Shown: positions 35,647 through 46,227, counted from the first letter of the stretch. The stretch is 56,838 nt of DNA from GCA-2701705 sp036163455 (GCA_036163455.1 JAYZKL010000036.1:1-56838); one strand, 5' to 3'. The notes: generated by a model from the sequence alone, not told the origin. Made by a program: numbers and translations.

Positions 35647-37578
35647 ATGTTTGTATATACTTCATTAATATTATTTTTACCTTTAATCGGAGCGATACTG
35701 TTATTATTTGTTAATAAACAGCCGCAAAATTTTTTTACAAACATAATTGCCAATGTGTCAATTGGTATACCGATGATTCTTTCAATTATTTTATTTATAA
35801 AGTATTTATTTTATCCAAACATAGTTGAAACTTATATATTATATACCTGGGCACATACTGAAAGCTTTGTTTTAAGTCTTGGTATTTTGATTGATAGCTT
35901 ATCTGTTTTGATGGCATTTGTAGTAACAACCGTTTCATTTCTTGTACATGTCTATTCTATTGCTTATATGCATAAAGATGAAAGCTATAATAGATTCTTT
36001 ATTTATACAACTTTTTTTACATTCTCAATGTTATTAATTGTATTCTCTGATAATTTCTTACAACTATTCATAGGTTGGGAGTTAGTTGGATTATCTTCTT
36101 ATCTACTCATAGGCTTCTGGGTTCAAAAGGAAACGGCAATTTTTGCAAACCTAAAGGCCTTTATTGTAAATAGAGTTGGAGATATAGGATTAATACTTGG
36201 TGTTTGTTTGGTATTTATATATAACAAAGATCTCAATTATTTTAATTTTTTTAATTCAATAGATGTATTAGAAAATAAAACATTAGATTTATTAGGATAT
36301 AATATTTCTATCCTACCTTTAATTGCATTTATGTTATTCATTGGTGCTGCAGCAAAATCAGCTCAAGTACCACTACAATTTTGGTTACCAGATTCTATGG
36401 AGGGACCAACGCCTATTTCAGCATTAATTCATGCAGCGACAATGGTAACAGCAGGTATTTTTATGATTGCAAGATTATCGCCGCTCTACGAGCAATCACT
36501 ATATATTTCAAATTTAATTCTAATAATTGGCTGTGTAACCGCTTTATTCATGGGGCTAGTTGCTCTTGTGCAAAATGATATTAAACGGATTATTGCATAT
36601 TCAACAATTTCACAGCTAGGCTATATGGCTGTTGCACTTGGTCTTTCATATTACTCTTTAGCAATTTTTCATCTTATGACGCATGCTTTTTTTAAGGCAC
36701 TTTTATTTCTATGCGCCGGATCAGTAATACTTAAATGTCACCATGAGCAAGATATTACTAAAATGGGTGGATTAAAGAGTTGTCTACCTATCACCTATGT
36801 GACGTTCTTTGTTGGAGGCCTTTCAATGATTGGTTTTCCCATATTTTCAGGATTTTTTTCTAAAGACTTAATTATTGAGGCCCTAAGATTTGAAGGACAG
36901 TTAATTGCATATTATACATTAATACTTGGTATTCTTGTTACCACACTGTATACATCAAAAATCTTTTTTAAAGTCTTTTATGGTGAAAATAAATTAACTA
37001 ATTTCAATGAAAACGAACCAGAGCACAATAAAATTTTATTGGTACCATTAGGAGTTCTGGCAGTCTTCAGTATATTTATTGGTCTCTTATTGTTTAAGCC
37101 AATTATAGAAGATAATTATTTTAATAGCTCTCTGACTGATTCAATAAAACTGAAAGAATTTTTTGTAGCTTCAATATCTACATCGCATGAATTAATTATT
37201 CACTCATTCACTTCATTAAGTTTTTTAACAGTCATTATAGGATTATTCTCTTCATACTTATTATTTTTCCAATATCCAAATATTTGTGAGAAGATAAAAA
37301 ATAAATTTAACTTCCTATATGAAATATTAAGGAATGAATTTGGTTTTACATACATTGCAAATACTTATTTTCCAAAACATACAAATATAATCTCCAAGGC
37401 TTTATGGAAGAAATCTGATGAAAAAATTATTGATGGTTTTTTTGTAAACGGTTTAGCTAATTTAATTAATAGGTTTTCAATAAAAATTAGGTTATTTCAA
37501 TCTGGGTATCTATATCATTATGCTTTCACGATGATTATTAGTTTAGTTCTATTATTATTCTTTTTTTACGATTTTTGA
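35647..37578 (+). CDS. nuoL: NADH-quinone oxidoreductase subunit L
   Basis: NuoL (ND5 type) is an antiporter-like proton-pumping subunit of 643 residues with about 14 helices and a lateral amphipathic helix near the C-terminus. Key segments are FIGWELVGLSSYLLIGFW (pump Glu), AAKSAQVPLQFWLPDSMEGPTP and HAATMVTAGIF (channel Lys/His regions), and HLMTHAFFKALLFL. Confidence 0.98.
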   Translation: MFVYTSLILFLPLIGAILLLFVNKQPQNFFTNIIANVSIGIPMILSIILFIKYLFYPNIVETYILYTWAHTESFVLSLGILIDSLSVLMAFVVTTVSFLVHVYSIAYMHKDESYNRFFIYTTFFTFSMLLIVFSDNFLQLFIGWELVGLSSYLLIGFWVQKETAIFANLKAFIVNRVGDIGLILGVCLVFIYNKDLNYFNFFNSIDVLENKTLDLLGYNISILPLIAFMLFIGAAAKSAQVPLQFWLPDSMEGPTPISALIHAATMVTAGIFMIARLSPLYEQSLYISNLILIIGCVTALFMGLVALVQNDIKRIIAYSTISQLGYMAVALGLSYYSLAIFHLMTHAFFKALLFLCAGSVILKCHHEQDITKMGGLKSCLPITYVTFFVGGLSMIGFPIFSGFFSKDLIIEALRFEGQLIAYYTLILGILVTTLYTSKIFFKVFYGENKLTNFNENEPEHNKILLVPLGVLAVFSIFIGLLLFKPIIEDNYFNSSLTDSIKLKEFFVASISTSHELIIHSFTSLSFLTVIIGLFSSYLLFFQYPNICEKIKNKFNFLYEILRNEFGFTYIANTYFPKHTNIISKALWKKSDEKIIDGFFVNGLANLINRFSIKIRLFQSGYLYHYAFTMIISLVLLLFFFYDF

Positions 37579-37579
37579 T

Positions 37580-39097
37580 ATGAGTCACACACCATTGCCA
37601 TTTTTGAGTATTTTAATTTGGACGCCAATTATAGTTGGTTTTTTGATGTTATTTTTAGATAAAACAGATGCTCGCTATAATCGTTTTTACAGTATTTTGA
37701 CATCAATGTTGATGTTAATTTTGTCTCTAATTATATTAATTAATTTTGATTTTTCTAAACATACTCTACAATTTGTTGAAAACAAACCTTGGATTGAAAA
37801 TTTTAAAATAAATTATTTTGTTGCTATAGATGGGCTTTCTCTTTTATTTATACTATTGACATCTATCATTTCATTATTGATATTATTTTTTAGTTTATGC
37901 GAAGAAAGATCACAAGAGAATAAATTCTTTTCACTTTTTTTGATTCTGGAAGGATTGCTATTTGGAGTTTTTTGCTCTTTTGATAGTATCTTATTCTATA
38001 TTTTCTTTGAATCAATGCTTATACCTCTTTTTCTTATAATAGGCATTTGGGGTGGACCAAACAGAATCTATGCGACTATTAAATTCTTTTTATACACCTT
38101 ATTTGGATCTGTTCTTATGTTAGTTGCAATAATATATTTATCATTTAAGGCTAATAGCTTTGCGATATTTGATTTTTATAACCTTATTTTGCCATTACAA
38201 ACACAAATCTTTATTTTTATTGCTTTTTTAATAGCATTTGGTATAAAAGTCCCAATGTGGCCTGTTCATACTTGGTTGCCTGATGCTCATGTTGAGGCAC
38301 CTACGGCAGGATCTGTTATTTTAGCTGCTGTAATTCTTAAAGTCGGTGGGTATGGAATGATTAGGTTTTTATTACCTATAACGACAGATGCAGGCATGTA
38401 TCTATATGAATTTTTAATACCTTTATCATTGATAGCAATAATATATATAAGCTTTGTAGCTTTAGCACAACAAGATATGAAAAAATTAATAGCTTATTCA
38501 TCAGTTGCTCATATGGGCTTTGTAACTTTAGGAATTTTTCTGGTTTTTGCATTTTTAGATCATGGTGCAAAAAATATGGATATAGCAAATTTAGCTTTGC
38601 AAGGGGCAATCATTCAAATGATATCTCATGGACTTATCTCGGCAGCCTTATTTATATGTATAGGAATAATCTATGCTCGAACTAAATCAAGAATAATCAA
38701 TAATCAGAGTGGAATTGTTAAGGTTATGCCAATTTTTTCAGCTTTTATGATTTTCTTTTTATTGGCAAACTCTGGACTACCAGGCACTTCTGGGTTTGTT
38801 GGAGAATTTTTAGTATTAGTTGCAAGTATGGGATTAAATATAGTTTATGCAATATTGGCCTCTCTTACATTAGTTCTGGCTGCATCGTATTCTTTGTGGT
38901 TGGGGAAAAGAGTCATTTTTGGTGTTCCAAGTAATCAAAAAATTATTTCAATGGAAGAGATCAAGTCTATTGAATTTTGGACTTTATTAATTCTTCTTAT
39001 TTTAGTTTTAATCATTGGAATTAAACCAGGTTTAATTATGGATATAATGGATAAAACTTCCCACAATATTATTTATTCATTAGCAAGAGGAATATAA
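37580..39097 (+). CDS. nuoM: NADH-quinone oxidoreductase subunit M
   Basis: NuoM (ND4 type) is a 505-residue antiporter-like subunit. It shows YIFFESMLIPLFLIIGIWGG (pump Glu), FGIKVPMWPVHTWLPDAHVEAPT and SSVAHMGFVTLG. It starts one base after the nuoL stop. Confidence 0.98.
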   Translation: MSHTPLPFLSILIWTPIIVGFLMLFLDKTDARYNRFYSILTSMLMLILSLIILINFDFSKHTLQFVENKPWIENFKINYFVAIDGLSLLFILLTSIISLLILFFSLCEERSQENKFFSLFLILEGLLFGVFCSFDSILFYIFFESMLIPLFLIIGIWGGPNRIYATIKFFLYTLFGSVLMLVAIIYLSFKANSFAIFDFYNLILPLQTQIFIFIAFLIAFGIKVPMWPVHTWLPDAHVEAPTAGSVILAAVILKVGGYGMIRFLLPITTDAGMYLYEFLIPLSLIAIIYISFVALAQQDMKKLIAYSSVAHMGFVTLGIFLVFAFLDHGAKNMDIANLALQGAIIQMISHGLISAALFICIGIIYARTKSRIINNQSGIVKVMPIFSAFMIFFLLANSGLPGTSGFVGEFLVLVASMGLNIVYAILASLTLVLAASYSLWLGKRVIFGVPSNQKIISMEEIKSIEFWTLLILLILVLIIGIKPGLIMDIMDKTSHNIIYSLARGI

Positions 39098-39099
39098 TT

Positions 39100-40542
39100 A
39101 TGATTCTATTTCAATATTTAATACCAGAGATAATCATTGTTTCGTCTGCATGTTTCATACTAATCATAGATTTGTTTTTAAAGGAGAATTATAAAGAAAT
39201 TTCATATTATTTAATACAAGCCTCACTCATCATAACTATTATTACGATATTCGAAAGATACGATTATTTTATAAATCTAAAACCCTTTACGTATAATACC
39301 GAGATTTTTGCAACTATATTTAAAGTTTTTCTATTAACTGGTATGGTTGCTATATTTCATTATTCATACAATTTTTTAAAATATTTTCAACTATATAAAA
39401 CTGAATACTTTATTCTATGTTTATTTGCAGTTACTGGAATGATGATTATGTCATCTGCTGAAGATTTATTAATATTATATTTAGGAATCGAGTTATTATC
39501 TTTATCCTTGTACACTATAATAGGTTTTAACAAGAAATCTATTTTTTCATCTGAGGCATCAGTTAAGTATTATGTTTTAGGTGCAATTTCATCTGGCTTT
39601 TTATTGTTTGGTATTTCTCTAATTTATGGTCTTACTGGAACTTTAGTATTAACAGAAATATTTGATTTTATCAAAAATATTCAAACCGACACAGCGAGCT
39701 TAGATTTGTATAATGTTGGTTTAATATTTTCACTAACATTTATATTGGTAAGTCTAGCATTTAAATTTGGGGCAGCACCATTCCATATGTGGATACCAGA
39801 TGTGTATCATGGGGCGCTTATTCCAACAACATTGTTATTAAGTACTCTTCCTAAAATTGCTATTTTTGTAGTCTTAATTAAACTTTTATCCAATGCATTT
39901 TCTCATTTATTTGTTTTTTGGTCTGAGATGATTCTTATTTTATCGATTATTTCTATTTTAGTTGGAAATATTATCGCTATAGCCCAAACCAATATTAAAA
40001 GAATGTTGGCCTATTCCACAATTGCAAATATTGGATTTATCTTAATTGCCATTTCTCTTGGTAATCAACAATCTTATCAGGCATCTATGTTTTACACAGT
40101 ATCTTATGTAATTATGACAATGGCAGCATTTGGAGTGTTATTATTGATAACTCTAGATAAAAAACCGATAGAATTAATCAGTGATTTGAAGGGTTTAAAT
40201 TCACAACATCCTTGGTTTGCCTTTCTGCTATTGATCATTATGTTATCACTTGCTGGCATACCTCCTTTCATCGGGTTTCATGCAAAGCTATCAATAATTA
40301 ATGTTTTAATTTATAAAGGATATATATGGTTAGCTGTCTTTGTTGTACTTATGACTGTCATAGGAGCTTATTATTACTTAAAAGTAATTAAGGTTATTTA
40401 CTTTGATGAACCTTCTGGCAAAATTTATTTGATACCGTCATATATATTAATAAGCTTCAATACTTTAATTTTAATCATTTTAGGCATCTTCCCTTCGAAT
40501 CTTAGCATGCTTAGTTCCTATGCTATTGGCAGCCTCTTTTAG
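39100..40542 (+). CDS. nuoN: NADH-quinone oxidoreductase subunit N
   Basis: NuoN (ND2 type) is a 480-residue antiporter-like subunit with about 14 helices. It shows LGIELLSLSLYTIIGF, FKFGAAPFHMWIPDVYHGA and LAYSTIANIGFILIA. It closes the nuo operon 43 bases before the initiator tRNA. Confidence 0.98.
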   Translation: MILFQYLIPEIIIVSSACFILIIDLFLKENYKEISYYLIQASLIITIITIFERYDYFINLKPFTYNTEIFATIFKVFLLTGMVAIFHYSYNFLKYFQLYKTEYFILCLFAVTGMMIMSSAEDLLILYLGIELLSLSLYTIIGFNKKSIFSSEASVKYYVLGAISSGFLLFGISLIYGLTGTLVLTEIFDFIKNIQTDTASLDLYNVGLIFSLTFILVSLAFKFGAAPFHMWIPDVYHGALIPTTLLLSTLPKIAIFVVLIKLLSNAFSHLFVFWSEMILILSIISILVGNIIAIAQTNIKRMLAYSTIANIGFILIAISLGNQQSYQASMFYTVSYVIMTMAAFGVLLLITLDKKPIELISDLKGLNSQHPWFAFLLLIIMLSLAGIPPFIGFHAKLSIINVLIYKGYIWLAVFVVLMTVIGAYYYLKVIKVIYFDEPSGKIYLIPSYILISFNTLILIILGIFPSNLSMLSSYAIGSLF

Positions 40543-40545
40543 TGC

Positions 40546-40574
40546 TTGAAAATAAATTATAGAGATTATAGACT
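40546..40574 (+). promoter_or_regulatory. Candidate promoter of the initiator tRNA
   Basis: TTGAAA (40546-40551), a 17-base spacer and TAGACT (40569-40574) predict a start near 40581, about 5 bases before the tRNA 5' end, a usual distance for tRNA genes. Confidence 0.45.
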
Positions 40575-40585
40575 TCATTCTACAG

Positions 40586-40662
<77 letters not shown>

Positions 40663-40735
40663 ATGTCTAAATAAATACAAAAATCCTTATTTTTTATCTA
40701 TTTAATCCAGCAATTTTGTTATACAATTGTGACAC

Positions 40736-40752
40736 AGCCCCATGAAGGGGCT
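40736..40752 (+). promoter_or_regulatory. rimP leader hairpin (terminator-like)
   Basis: AGCCCC pairs with GGGGCT around a 5-base loop, followed by ATTTTATT, 22 bases before rimP. A -10-like TACAAT at 40722-40727 would start the RNA right at the hairpin. Gammaproteobacterial rimP operons have a described leader attenuator motif; whether this matches its covariance model is untested. The short, impure T-tract argues for a weak terminator or a 5' stabilising stem. Confidence 0.5.
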
Positions 40753-40773
40753 ATTTTATTGGTTTATTCTAAG

Positions 40774-41229
40774 ATGGATAATCTTGAAGATAAATTTTAT
40801 TTGGCAATTAATAAGGTGTTGGAAAAGACTAATATGAGTTTATTGAAAGTAAATATTAATAAAAAAAGATCTGGTTATGATATTAAACTGATCATTGATT
40901 CAAAAAAGGGTATAAGCCTAAATGATTGTGCGCATGTTTCCCAGTTAACAAAAGATACTATTAACCTGGAGCAATTAATAAGTGATGATTTTAATTTAGA
41001 AGTTTCATCTCCGGGAGTAAATAGACCCTTATTCACGATAAAAGATTATTCAGACTTTGTAGGTGAAACGATAAAGGTTAAATTAAAAATACCAGTAAAT
41101 GAAAAAAGAAATATAAAGGGGAAAATTATAAGCGTTAAGGAAAATATTGTTATTTTGGAAGAAAATAATAACCAAATGAAAATTTATTTTGAAAATATAA
41201 ATAAAGGTAATTTAATAAAAGACATTTAA
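40774..41229 (+). CDS. rimP: Ribosome maturation factor RimP
   Basis: RimP assists 30S subunit assembly. The ATG at 40774 gives 151 residues; a GTG start at 40729 would place the leader hairpin inside the gene and is rejected. The family core LEVSSPGVNRPLF is intact (about residues 83-95), followed by the Sm-like C-terminal domain. It heads the nusA-infB operon. Confidence 0.94.
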   Translation: MDNLEDKFYLAINKVLEKTNMSLLKVNINKKRSGYDIKLIIDSKKGISLNDCAHVSQLTKDTINLEQLISDDFNLEVSSPGVNRPLFTIKDYSDFVGETIKVKLKIPVNEKRNIKGKIISVKENIVILEENNNQMKIYFENINKGNLIKDI

Positions 41230-41239
41230 TGGCACAGAT

Positions 41240-42751
41240 ATGAATAAAGATATTTTACTTGTTATAGAAACAGTTTCTAATGAAAAAAATGTTAGCAAAG
41301 ATATTGTTATTGAAGCAATTGAAGAGGCTCTAAAAATTGCTGTGAAAAAGAAATATAGGCTTGATAATAATGGCGAACATGATATTGATGCCAGAGTTAC
41401 CATTGATAGAGAGTCAGGAACCTATCAATCTTTTAGGCGATGGAAAGTAGTAGAAGAGTTCGAAGAAGATGAACTTAAGGAGCAACAAATTTTACTACAA
41501 GATGCTTTGGACAAACAAGCAGATATAAAAATAGATGATTATATTGAAGAAGAAATAGAATCAGCTGACTTTGGCAGGATTGTAGCATCAGCAGCAAAAA
41601 ACGTTATTGTTCAAAAAATCAGAGAAGCTGAGCGTAACCGCATGGTAGAATTATATAAACCTAAAATTGGCCAATTGATATTTGGTGTTGTAAAGCGCGT
41701 TGATAAGGGAACAATTTATATTGATTTAGGAGTACCTGATAAACAAACTTTTACTGAAGAAGCAATGATAGGAAAAGATGCTCTAATACCTCGCGAAGTT
41801 ATACGGCCAGGGGATAGGATAAGAGGTTATTTAAAGGATGTGCAATCTGAATCCAGAGGGCCACAGCTCTATATTAGTCGAACAGCACCAGAATTTCTAA
41901 TTGAATTATTTAAACTTGAGGTTCCAGAAGTTGGACAGGGTTTAATTGAAATATTAGGTGCAGCTAGAGATCCAGGGTTGAGAGCAAAAGTATCTGTTAA
42001 ATCTAATGACCCTAAACTTGATGCTATTGGTGCTTGTGTAGGCATGCGTGGCTCACGTGTACAGGCTGTATCAAACGAATTATCTGGAGAAAGAATAGAT
42101 ATAATAATGTGGAATGAAGACCCTGCTCAGTTTGTGATCAATGCAATGTCGCCTGCAGAAGTATTATCTATCGTTGTTGATGAAGATAAGAAATTAATGG
42201 ATATTGCTGTCGCTGAGGAACAGTTATCACAAGCTATTGGAAGAGGAGGGCAAAACGTTAGATTAGCTAGTGAATTGACAGGTTGGGAATTAAATGTAAT
42301 GAGTAAAGAAGAAGCTGAGAACAAAAACACAGAAGAAAACAAAGTAATTAGCGATTTTTTTATGAATGAACTACATGTTGATGAGGATGTTGCTGAAGTT
42401 CTTGCCAAAGAAGGGTTTTCAACTATAGATGAGATAGCATATTGTGTAGTTGATGAACTAAACGCTATAGAAGATTTTGATACTGAATTAGTTGATGAAT
42501 TAAGAAAAAGAGCGGTAGAAAGAATGAAAGAAAAGGAGTCAAAAATCAAAGATGAAAGCAAGTTATCAAATCTTGAAGATATTAATCAAGACATGATAGA
42601 ACAATTGAACTTAAATAATATCTATACCAGAGAAGATCTTGCTGATTTGTCTACAGATGAACTCTTGGAAATGATAGAATTAACTGAAGAAAAAGCTGGA
42701 AAAATTATTATGGATGCAAGAAAACCATGGTTTGAAGAAACTAAAGAATAG
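41240..42751 (+). CDS. nusA: Transcription termination/antitermination factor NusA
   Basis: NusA binds RNA polymerase and nascent RNA and modulates pausing, termination and antitermination. The 503-residue protein has the N-terminal polymerase-binding domain, S1 (about 135-200), two KH domains (KSNDPKLDAIGACVGMRGSRV and SQAIGRGGQNVRLASELTGW, quoted in part) and two C-terminal acidic AR repeats (about 370-430 and 445-495), as in gammaproteobacteria. infB follows after 9 bases. Confidence 0.98.
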   Translation: MNKDILLVIETVSNEKNVSKDIVIEAIEEALKIAVKKKYRLDNNGEHDIDARVTIDRESGTYQSFRRWKVVEEFEEDELKEQQILLQDALDKQADIKIDDYIEEEIESADFGRIVASAAKNVIVQKIREAERNRMVELYKPKIGQLIFGVVKRVDKGTIYIDLGVPDKQTFTEEAMIGKDALIPREVIRPGDRIRGYLKDVQSESRGPQLYISRTAPEFLIELFKLEVPEVGQGLIEILGAARDPGLRAKVSVKSNDPKLDAIGACVGMRGSRVQAVSNELSGERIDIIMWNEDPAQFVINAMSPAEVLSIVVDEDKKLMDIAVAEEQLSQAIGRGGQNVRLASELTGWELNVMSKEEAENKNTEENKVISDFFMNELHVDEDVAEVLAKEGFSTIDEIAYCVVDELNAIEDFDTELVDELRKRAVERMKEKESKIKDESKLSNLEDINQDMIEQLNLNNIYTREDLADLSTDELLEMIELTEEKAGKIIMDARKPWFEETKE

Positions 42752-42760
42752 AGCGTTATA

Positions 42761-44941
42761 ATGCAGAAAGATGATAAGACAAGTTTGTCGTTAAAAAGTC
42801 CTAAATCCAATAAGCATAAACAGAGAGGTTCTGCTGCTTCATCTAATACTGTTACTATTCAAGTAAAAAGAAAAAGAGTTCTATCAAAAAAAACGGGTGA
42901 AGTAAAAAATCCAGCAAAAGAAACTACTATTGAGACCAATCAGAAACAAATTGTAAATGAAAAAGTAAATAAACCAAACCCTCAATTCAAACAAGGAAAA
43001 AATAATAACGAAAAAAATAAAAAAAGAGATAAGTCAGATAAAGATCAAAAAATCGAGAACTTTGAAGAAAAAGAATTACACTTAAAAACAAAAAAGAAAA
43101 AAAATCAAAACCTTACAAAAAAACAAGATTCTGAAATTGATTTGACACCTCAACACCAATTTGAAAAACCTACAGAGCCAATAAAACGAGATGTAGAAAT
43201 TCCAAGCTCTATAACTGTAGGTGAGTTGGCTCAAAAAATGGCTGTTAAATCCTCAGAGCTAATTAAAGTAATGATGGGGATGGGGGTAATGGCAACCATT
43301 AATCAATCGCTAGATCAAGATACAGCAATACTTATTGTTGAAGAAATGGGTCATGTCGCAATAGGTAAAAATAATGCGACTGAAGAATCAATTTTAAAAA
43401 CTGAGCCTAGTAAACAGGAAAAGGTTGAAGCTAGGCCTCCGATTGTAACCATTATGGGGCATGTTGATCACGGAAAAACATCTTTATTAGATTATATTAG
43501 AAAGACAAAAATTGTAACTTCTGAAGCTGGTGGTATAACACAGCATATCGGGGCATACAGAGTTACAACAGACAAGGGAACAATGATAACTTTTCTTGAT
43601 ACACCAGGACATGCTGCATTCTCCGCTATGAGAGCAAGAGGGGCGCAAATAACGGACATAATAGTTTTAGTAGTCTCAGCTGATGATGGCGTGATGCCTC
43701 AGACGGAAGAAGCTATTGAGCATGCACAATCATCTAAAGTCCCAATAATCGTTGCTATTAATAAAATTGATAAGGAAAATGCAGATCCTGAAAAAGTACA
43801 AAATGAATTAAGTAAGAAAAATGTAATCTCTGAAGAATGGGGAGGAGATACTATTTTCACTAAGATTTCTGCATTAAATGGAGATGGAATAGATAGTTTA
43901 CTTGATTCTATATCGTTACAAGCAGAAATTTTAGAACTAAAAGCGCCTAAAAACGGACCAGCAGATGGGACTGTTATCGAATCATCACTAGATAAGGGAA
44001 GAGGACCTGTTGCTACAATCTTAGTGAAAAACGGGACTTTGCATAAAAAAGATTTTATTTTAGTAGGAAAAGAATTTGGCCGAGTACGTGCAATGTATGA
44101 TGAATTTAACAATGAGGTTTTGAGCGTTGAACCTGGATGTCCAGCTGTAGTAACTGGGTTATCTGGCACTCCTAATGTTGGAGATCAACTAATGTCAACT
44201 AACGATGAAAAAAGGATTAGAGAAGTTGCTTCAATGAGAGAGTCAAAGCAAAAAGAAATTGAGATGCAAGCAAAACAAAAGAATTTTAGTATTGATGATT
44301 TTAATGCCAGCAGTACATCTAATAAAAAAAGAATTGAAAATTTCCTTATAAAAACTGATGTTCAAGGGAGTTGCGAAGCGATAACAGCATCTTTGAAGAA
44401 AATTGACAATGATGATGTAGGGCTTGAAATTATTTATAGTGGCGTTGGGGGAATTACAGAATCAGATGTCAACTTAGCTCAAACCTCAAATGCAAAAATA
44501 ATAGGCTTTAATGTCCGTGCAGACTCTAAAGCTAAAAAAATAATCGAGACGAATCAGCTAGACCTAAAATATTTCAGCGTAATTTATGAACTTTTGGATA
44601 ATGTAAAACAAGATCTTTCTGGTCTTCTAGATCCAGATATTAAAGAGGAGATTATTGGAATAGCTGAAGTTAAAGATGTTTTTAGATCTTCGAAATTTGG
44701 TGCAATAGCTGGTTCAATGGTTATAGAAGGAACAATACAAAAAGAACAACCAATAAGAGTTCTCAGAGATAATATCGTAATTTATGAAGGAGAATTAGAA
44801 TCATTGAGAAGATTTAAAGATGATGTTAAAGAAGTTAAGAGCGGAACAGAATGTGGGATAGGCGTTAAAAACTATAATGATATAAAAAATGGAGATCAAA
44901 TTGAGGTTTACAAAAGAATAGAAATAAAAAGATCTATTTAA
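42761..44941 (+). CDS. infB: Translation initiation factor IF-2
   Basis: IF-2 places initiator tRNA on the ribosome using GTP. The 726-residue chain has a Lys/Asn-rich, low-complexity N-terminal region (about 1-150), shorter than in E. coli (890 residues). The G domain then shows GHVDHGKTS (G1), GGITQHIGAY (G2), DTPGHAAF (G3) and NKID (G4), followed by domains II-IV with DNVKQDLSGLLDP. Its substrate tRNA gene lies at the head of this same locus. Confidence 0.98.
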   Translation: MQKDDKTSLSLKSPKSNKHKQRGSAASSNTVTIQVKRKRVLSKKTGEVKNPAKETTIETNQKQIVNEKVNKPNPQFKQGKNNNEKNKKRDKSDKDQKIENFEEKELHLKTKKKKNQNLTKKQDSEIDLTPQHQFEKPTEPIKRDVEIPSSITVGELAQKMAVKSSELIKVMMGMGVMATINQSLDQDTAILIVEEMGHVAIGKNNATEESILKTEPSKQEKVEARPPIVTIMGHVDHGKTSLLDYIRKTKIVTSEAGGITQHIGAYRVTTDKGTMITFLDTPGHAAFSAMRARGAQITDIIVLVVSADDGVMPQTEEAIEHAQSSKVPIIVAINKIDKENADPEKVQNELSKKNVISEEWGGDTIFTKISALNGDGIDSLLDSISLQAEILELKAPKNGPADGTVIESSLDKGRGPVATILVKNGTLHKKDFILVGKEFGRVRAMYDEFNNEVLSVEPGCPAVVTGLSGTPNVGDQLMSTNDEKRIREVASMRESKQKEIEMQAKQKNFSIDDFNASSTSNKKRIENFLIKTDVQGSCEAITASLKKIDNDDVGLEIIYSGVGGITESDVNLAQTSNAKIIGFNVRADSKAKKIIETNQLDLKYFSVIYELLDNVKQDLSGLLDPDIKEEIIGIAEVKDVFRSSKFGAIAGSMVIEGTIQKEQPIRVLRDNIVIYEGELESLRRFKDDVKEVKSGTECGIGVKNYNDIKNGDQIEVYKRIEIKRSI

Positions 44942-44948
44942 AAACTTT

Positions 44949-45287
44949 ATGAACAATCGTTTATTCAAGATTCAAGACTTACTGCATAAAGAAATTGCCA
45001 ATCTTATTCTCAAAGAAATCAAAAATCCTTTAATAAATAAATCTATCACAATTTCTGGTGTCCGATTAAGCAAGGACATACGAAATGCTGATGTTTTTTT
45101 TACAACTTTTGAATCTGATACCCTAAAAGTAGAACAGGAATTAAATCGTTCATCAAGCTTTATAAAAAATGAGCTTTCTAAAAAACTATATATAAAGAGA
45201 CTGCCAAATCTAAAATTTATTTATGATAAAACTGCTGATAGCGGAGAAAGGATTGAAAATATAATAAAAAAAATAACAAAGAGATAA
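44949..45287 (+). CDS. rbfA: 30S ribosome-binding factor RbfA
   Basis: RbfA is a cold-shock-type 30S assembly factor. The 112-residue protein has the KH-like fold with IQDLLHKEIANLILKEIKNP, ITISGVRLSKDIRNADVFF and the C-terminal RLPNLKFIYDKT segment. It lies 7 bases after infB and 5 before truB. Confidence 0.95.
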   Translation: MNNRLFKIQDLLHKEIANLILKEIKNPLINKSITISGVRLSKDIRNADVFFTTFESDTLKVEQELNRSSSFIKNELSKKLYIKRLPNLKFIYDKTADSGERIENIIKKITKR

Positions 45288-45292
45288 AAAGA

Positions 45293-46174
45293 ATGTGTAA
45301 TGGATTGTTATTAGTAGATAAACCAAAAAACCTTACGTCTAATCAAACTCTTAAAATACTAAAAAAGAGACTTAATATAAAAAAGGCAGGCATAGTGGGT
45401 ATTCTGGATCCTCTAGCCCATGGCATGTTACCAATACTTTTCGGTGAAGCTACGAAATTTTCTAGTTATATAGAGTCTTATAAAAAAAAATATGAGGTAG
45501 TTTGTCAATTAGGATCAGTTAGTACAACTGGTGATAAAGAAGGCATAGTAACTCCATACAAACAAAATAATTTAAAATTATTGGAACAAGGCTTTATTAA
45601 TACAAGATTAAAAAAATTCTTTGGAGAGTTACTTCAAACCCCACCTATGTTTAGTGGGCTCAAAGTGAAAGGAGAAAAACTCTATAATTTAGCAAGAAAA
45701 GGAATTACTATTCCAAGAAAACCAAGAAAGATTTTTATCCATGATATAAAGCTAATGAAATTTCAGGGATCAGTATTAAAATTAAGCATAGTATGCTCTA
45801 AAGGAACTTACATACGCACATTAGTAGAAGAAATTGGTAAGGACTTGTCCGTAGGAGCATATATTAAAGATTTGCAAAGAGTTGAGATAGGGAAATATAA
45901 GAAGGGCATAATGATTAAACTTGACCAAATTAAAAACCTGTCTATAACAAAAACAAATTACTTTGTAGACATTAATACCATACTCTCTGATGAAGATAGC
46001 TTTATCCTATCTGATTTAGAGGAAAAAAAGATCCGGATGGGTCAGCCAGTTCATAAAAGTTCAGAATTTCATAATAAATTAGTAACTATTTATAACAAAA
46101 ACAACATTATAGGTATAGCAGTAATCAAGAATAACTGTATATATCCAAAAAGGCTAATAAACTTTAGTGAATAA
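45293..46174 (+). CDS. truB: tRNA pseudouridine-55 synthase TruB
   Basis: TruB makes pseudouridine 55 in the T-loop of tRNAs. The 293-residue protein has the KAGIVGILDPLAHGMLP segment with the catalytic Asp. This reads GILDPLAHG where GTLDPLATG or GALDPLATG is usual, so two flanking residues differ. The later VVCQLGSVSTTGDKEG, QTPPMFSGLKVKGEKLYNLAR and CSKGTYIRTLVEEIG segments are typical. Confidence 0.96.
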   Translation: MCNGLLLVDKPKNLTSNQTLKILKKRLNIKKAGIVGILDPLAHGMLPILFGEATKFSSYIESYKKKYEVVCQLGSVSTTGDKEGIVTPYKQNNLKLLEQGFINTRLKKFFGELLQTPPMFSGLKVKGEKLYNLARKGITIPRKPRKIFIHDIKLMKFQGSVLKLSIVCSKGTYIRTLVEEIGKDLSVGAYIKDLQRVEIGKYKKGIMIKLDQIKNLSITKTNYFVDINTILSDEDSFILSDLEEKKIRMGQPVHKSSEFHNKLVTIYNKNNIIGIAVIKNNCIYPKRLINFSE

Positions 46175-46227
46175 GGGTTGTATTAATTTAAACTCGTGTT
46201 AGAATGCGGACTTTAATGTATAAATTT

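Noticed and set aside
36381..36578. Plus-strand 65-residue frame inside nuoL
   Set aside because: It is an out-of-frame shadow of a conserved nuoL segment.
40729..40773. GTG start for rimP at 40729
   Set aside because: It would translate the leader hairpin and add 15 residues absent from RimP.
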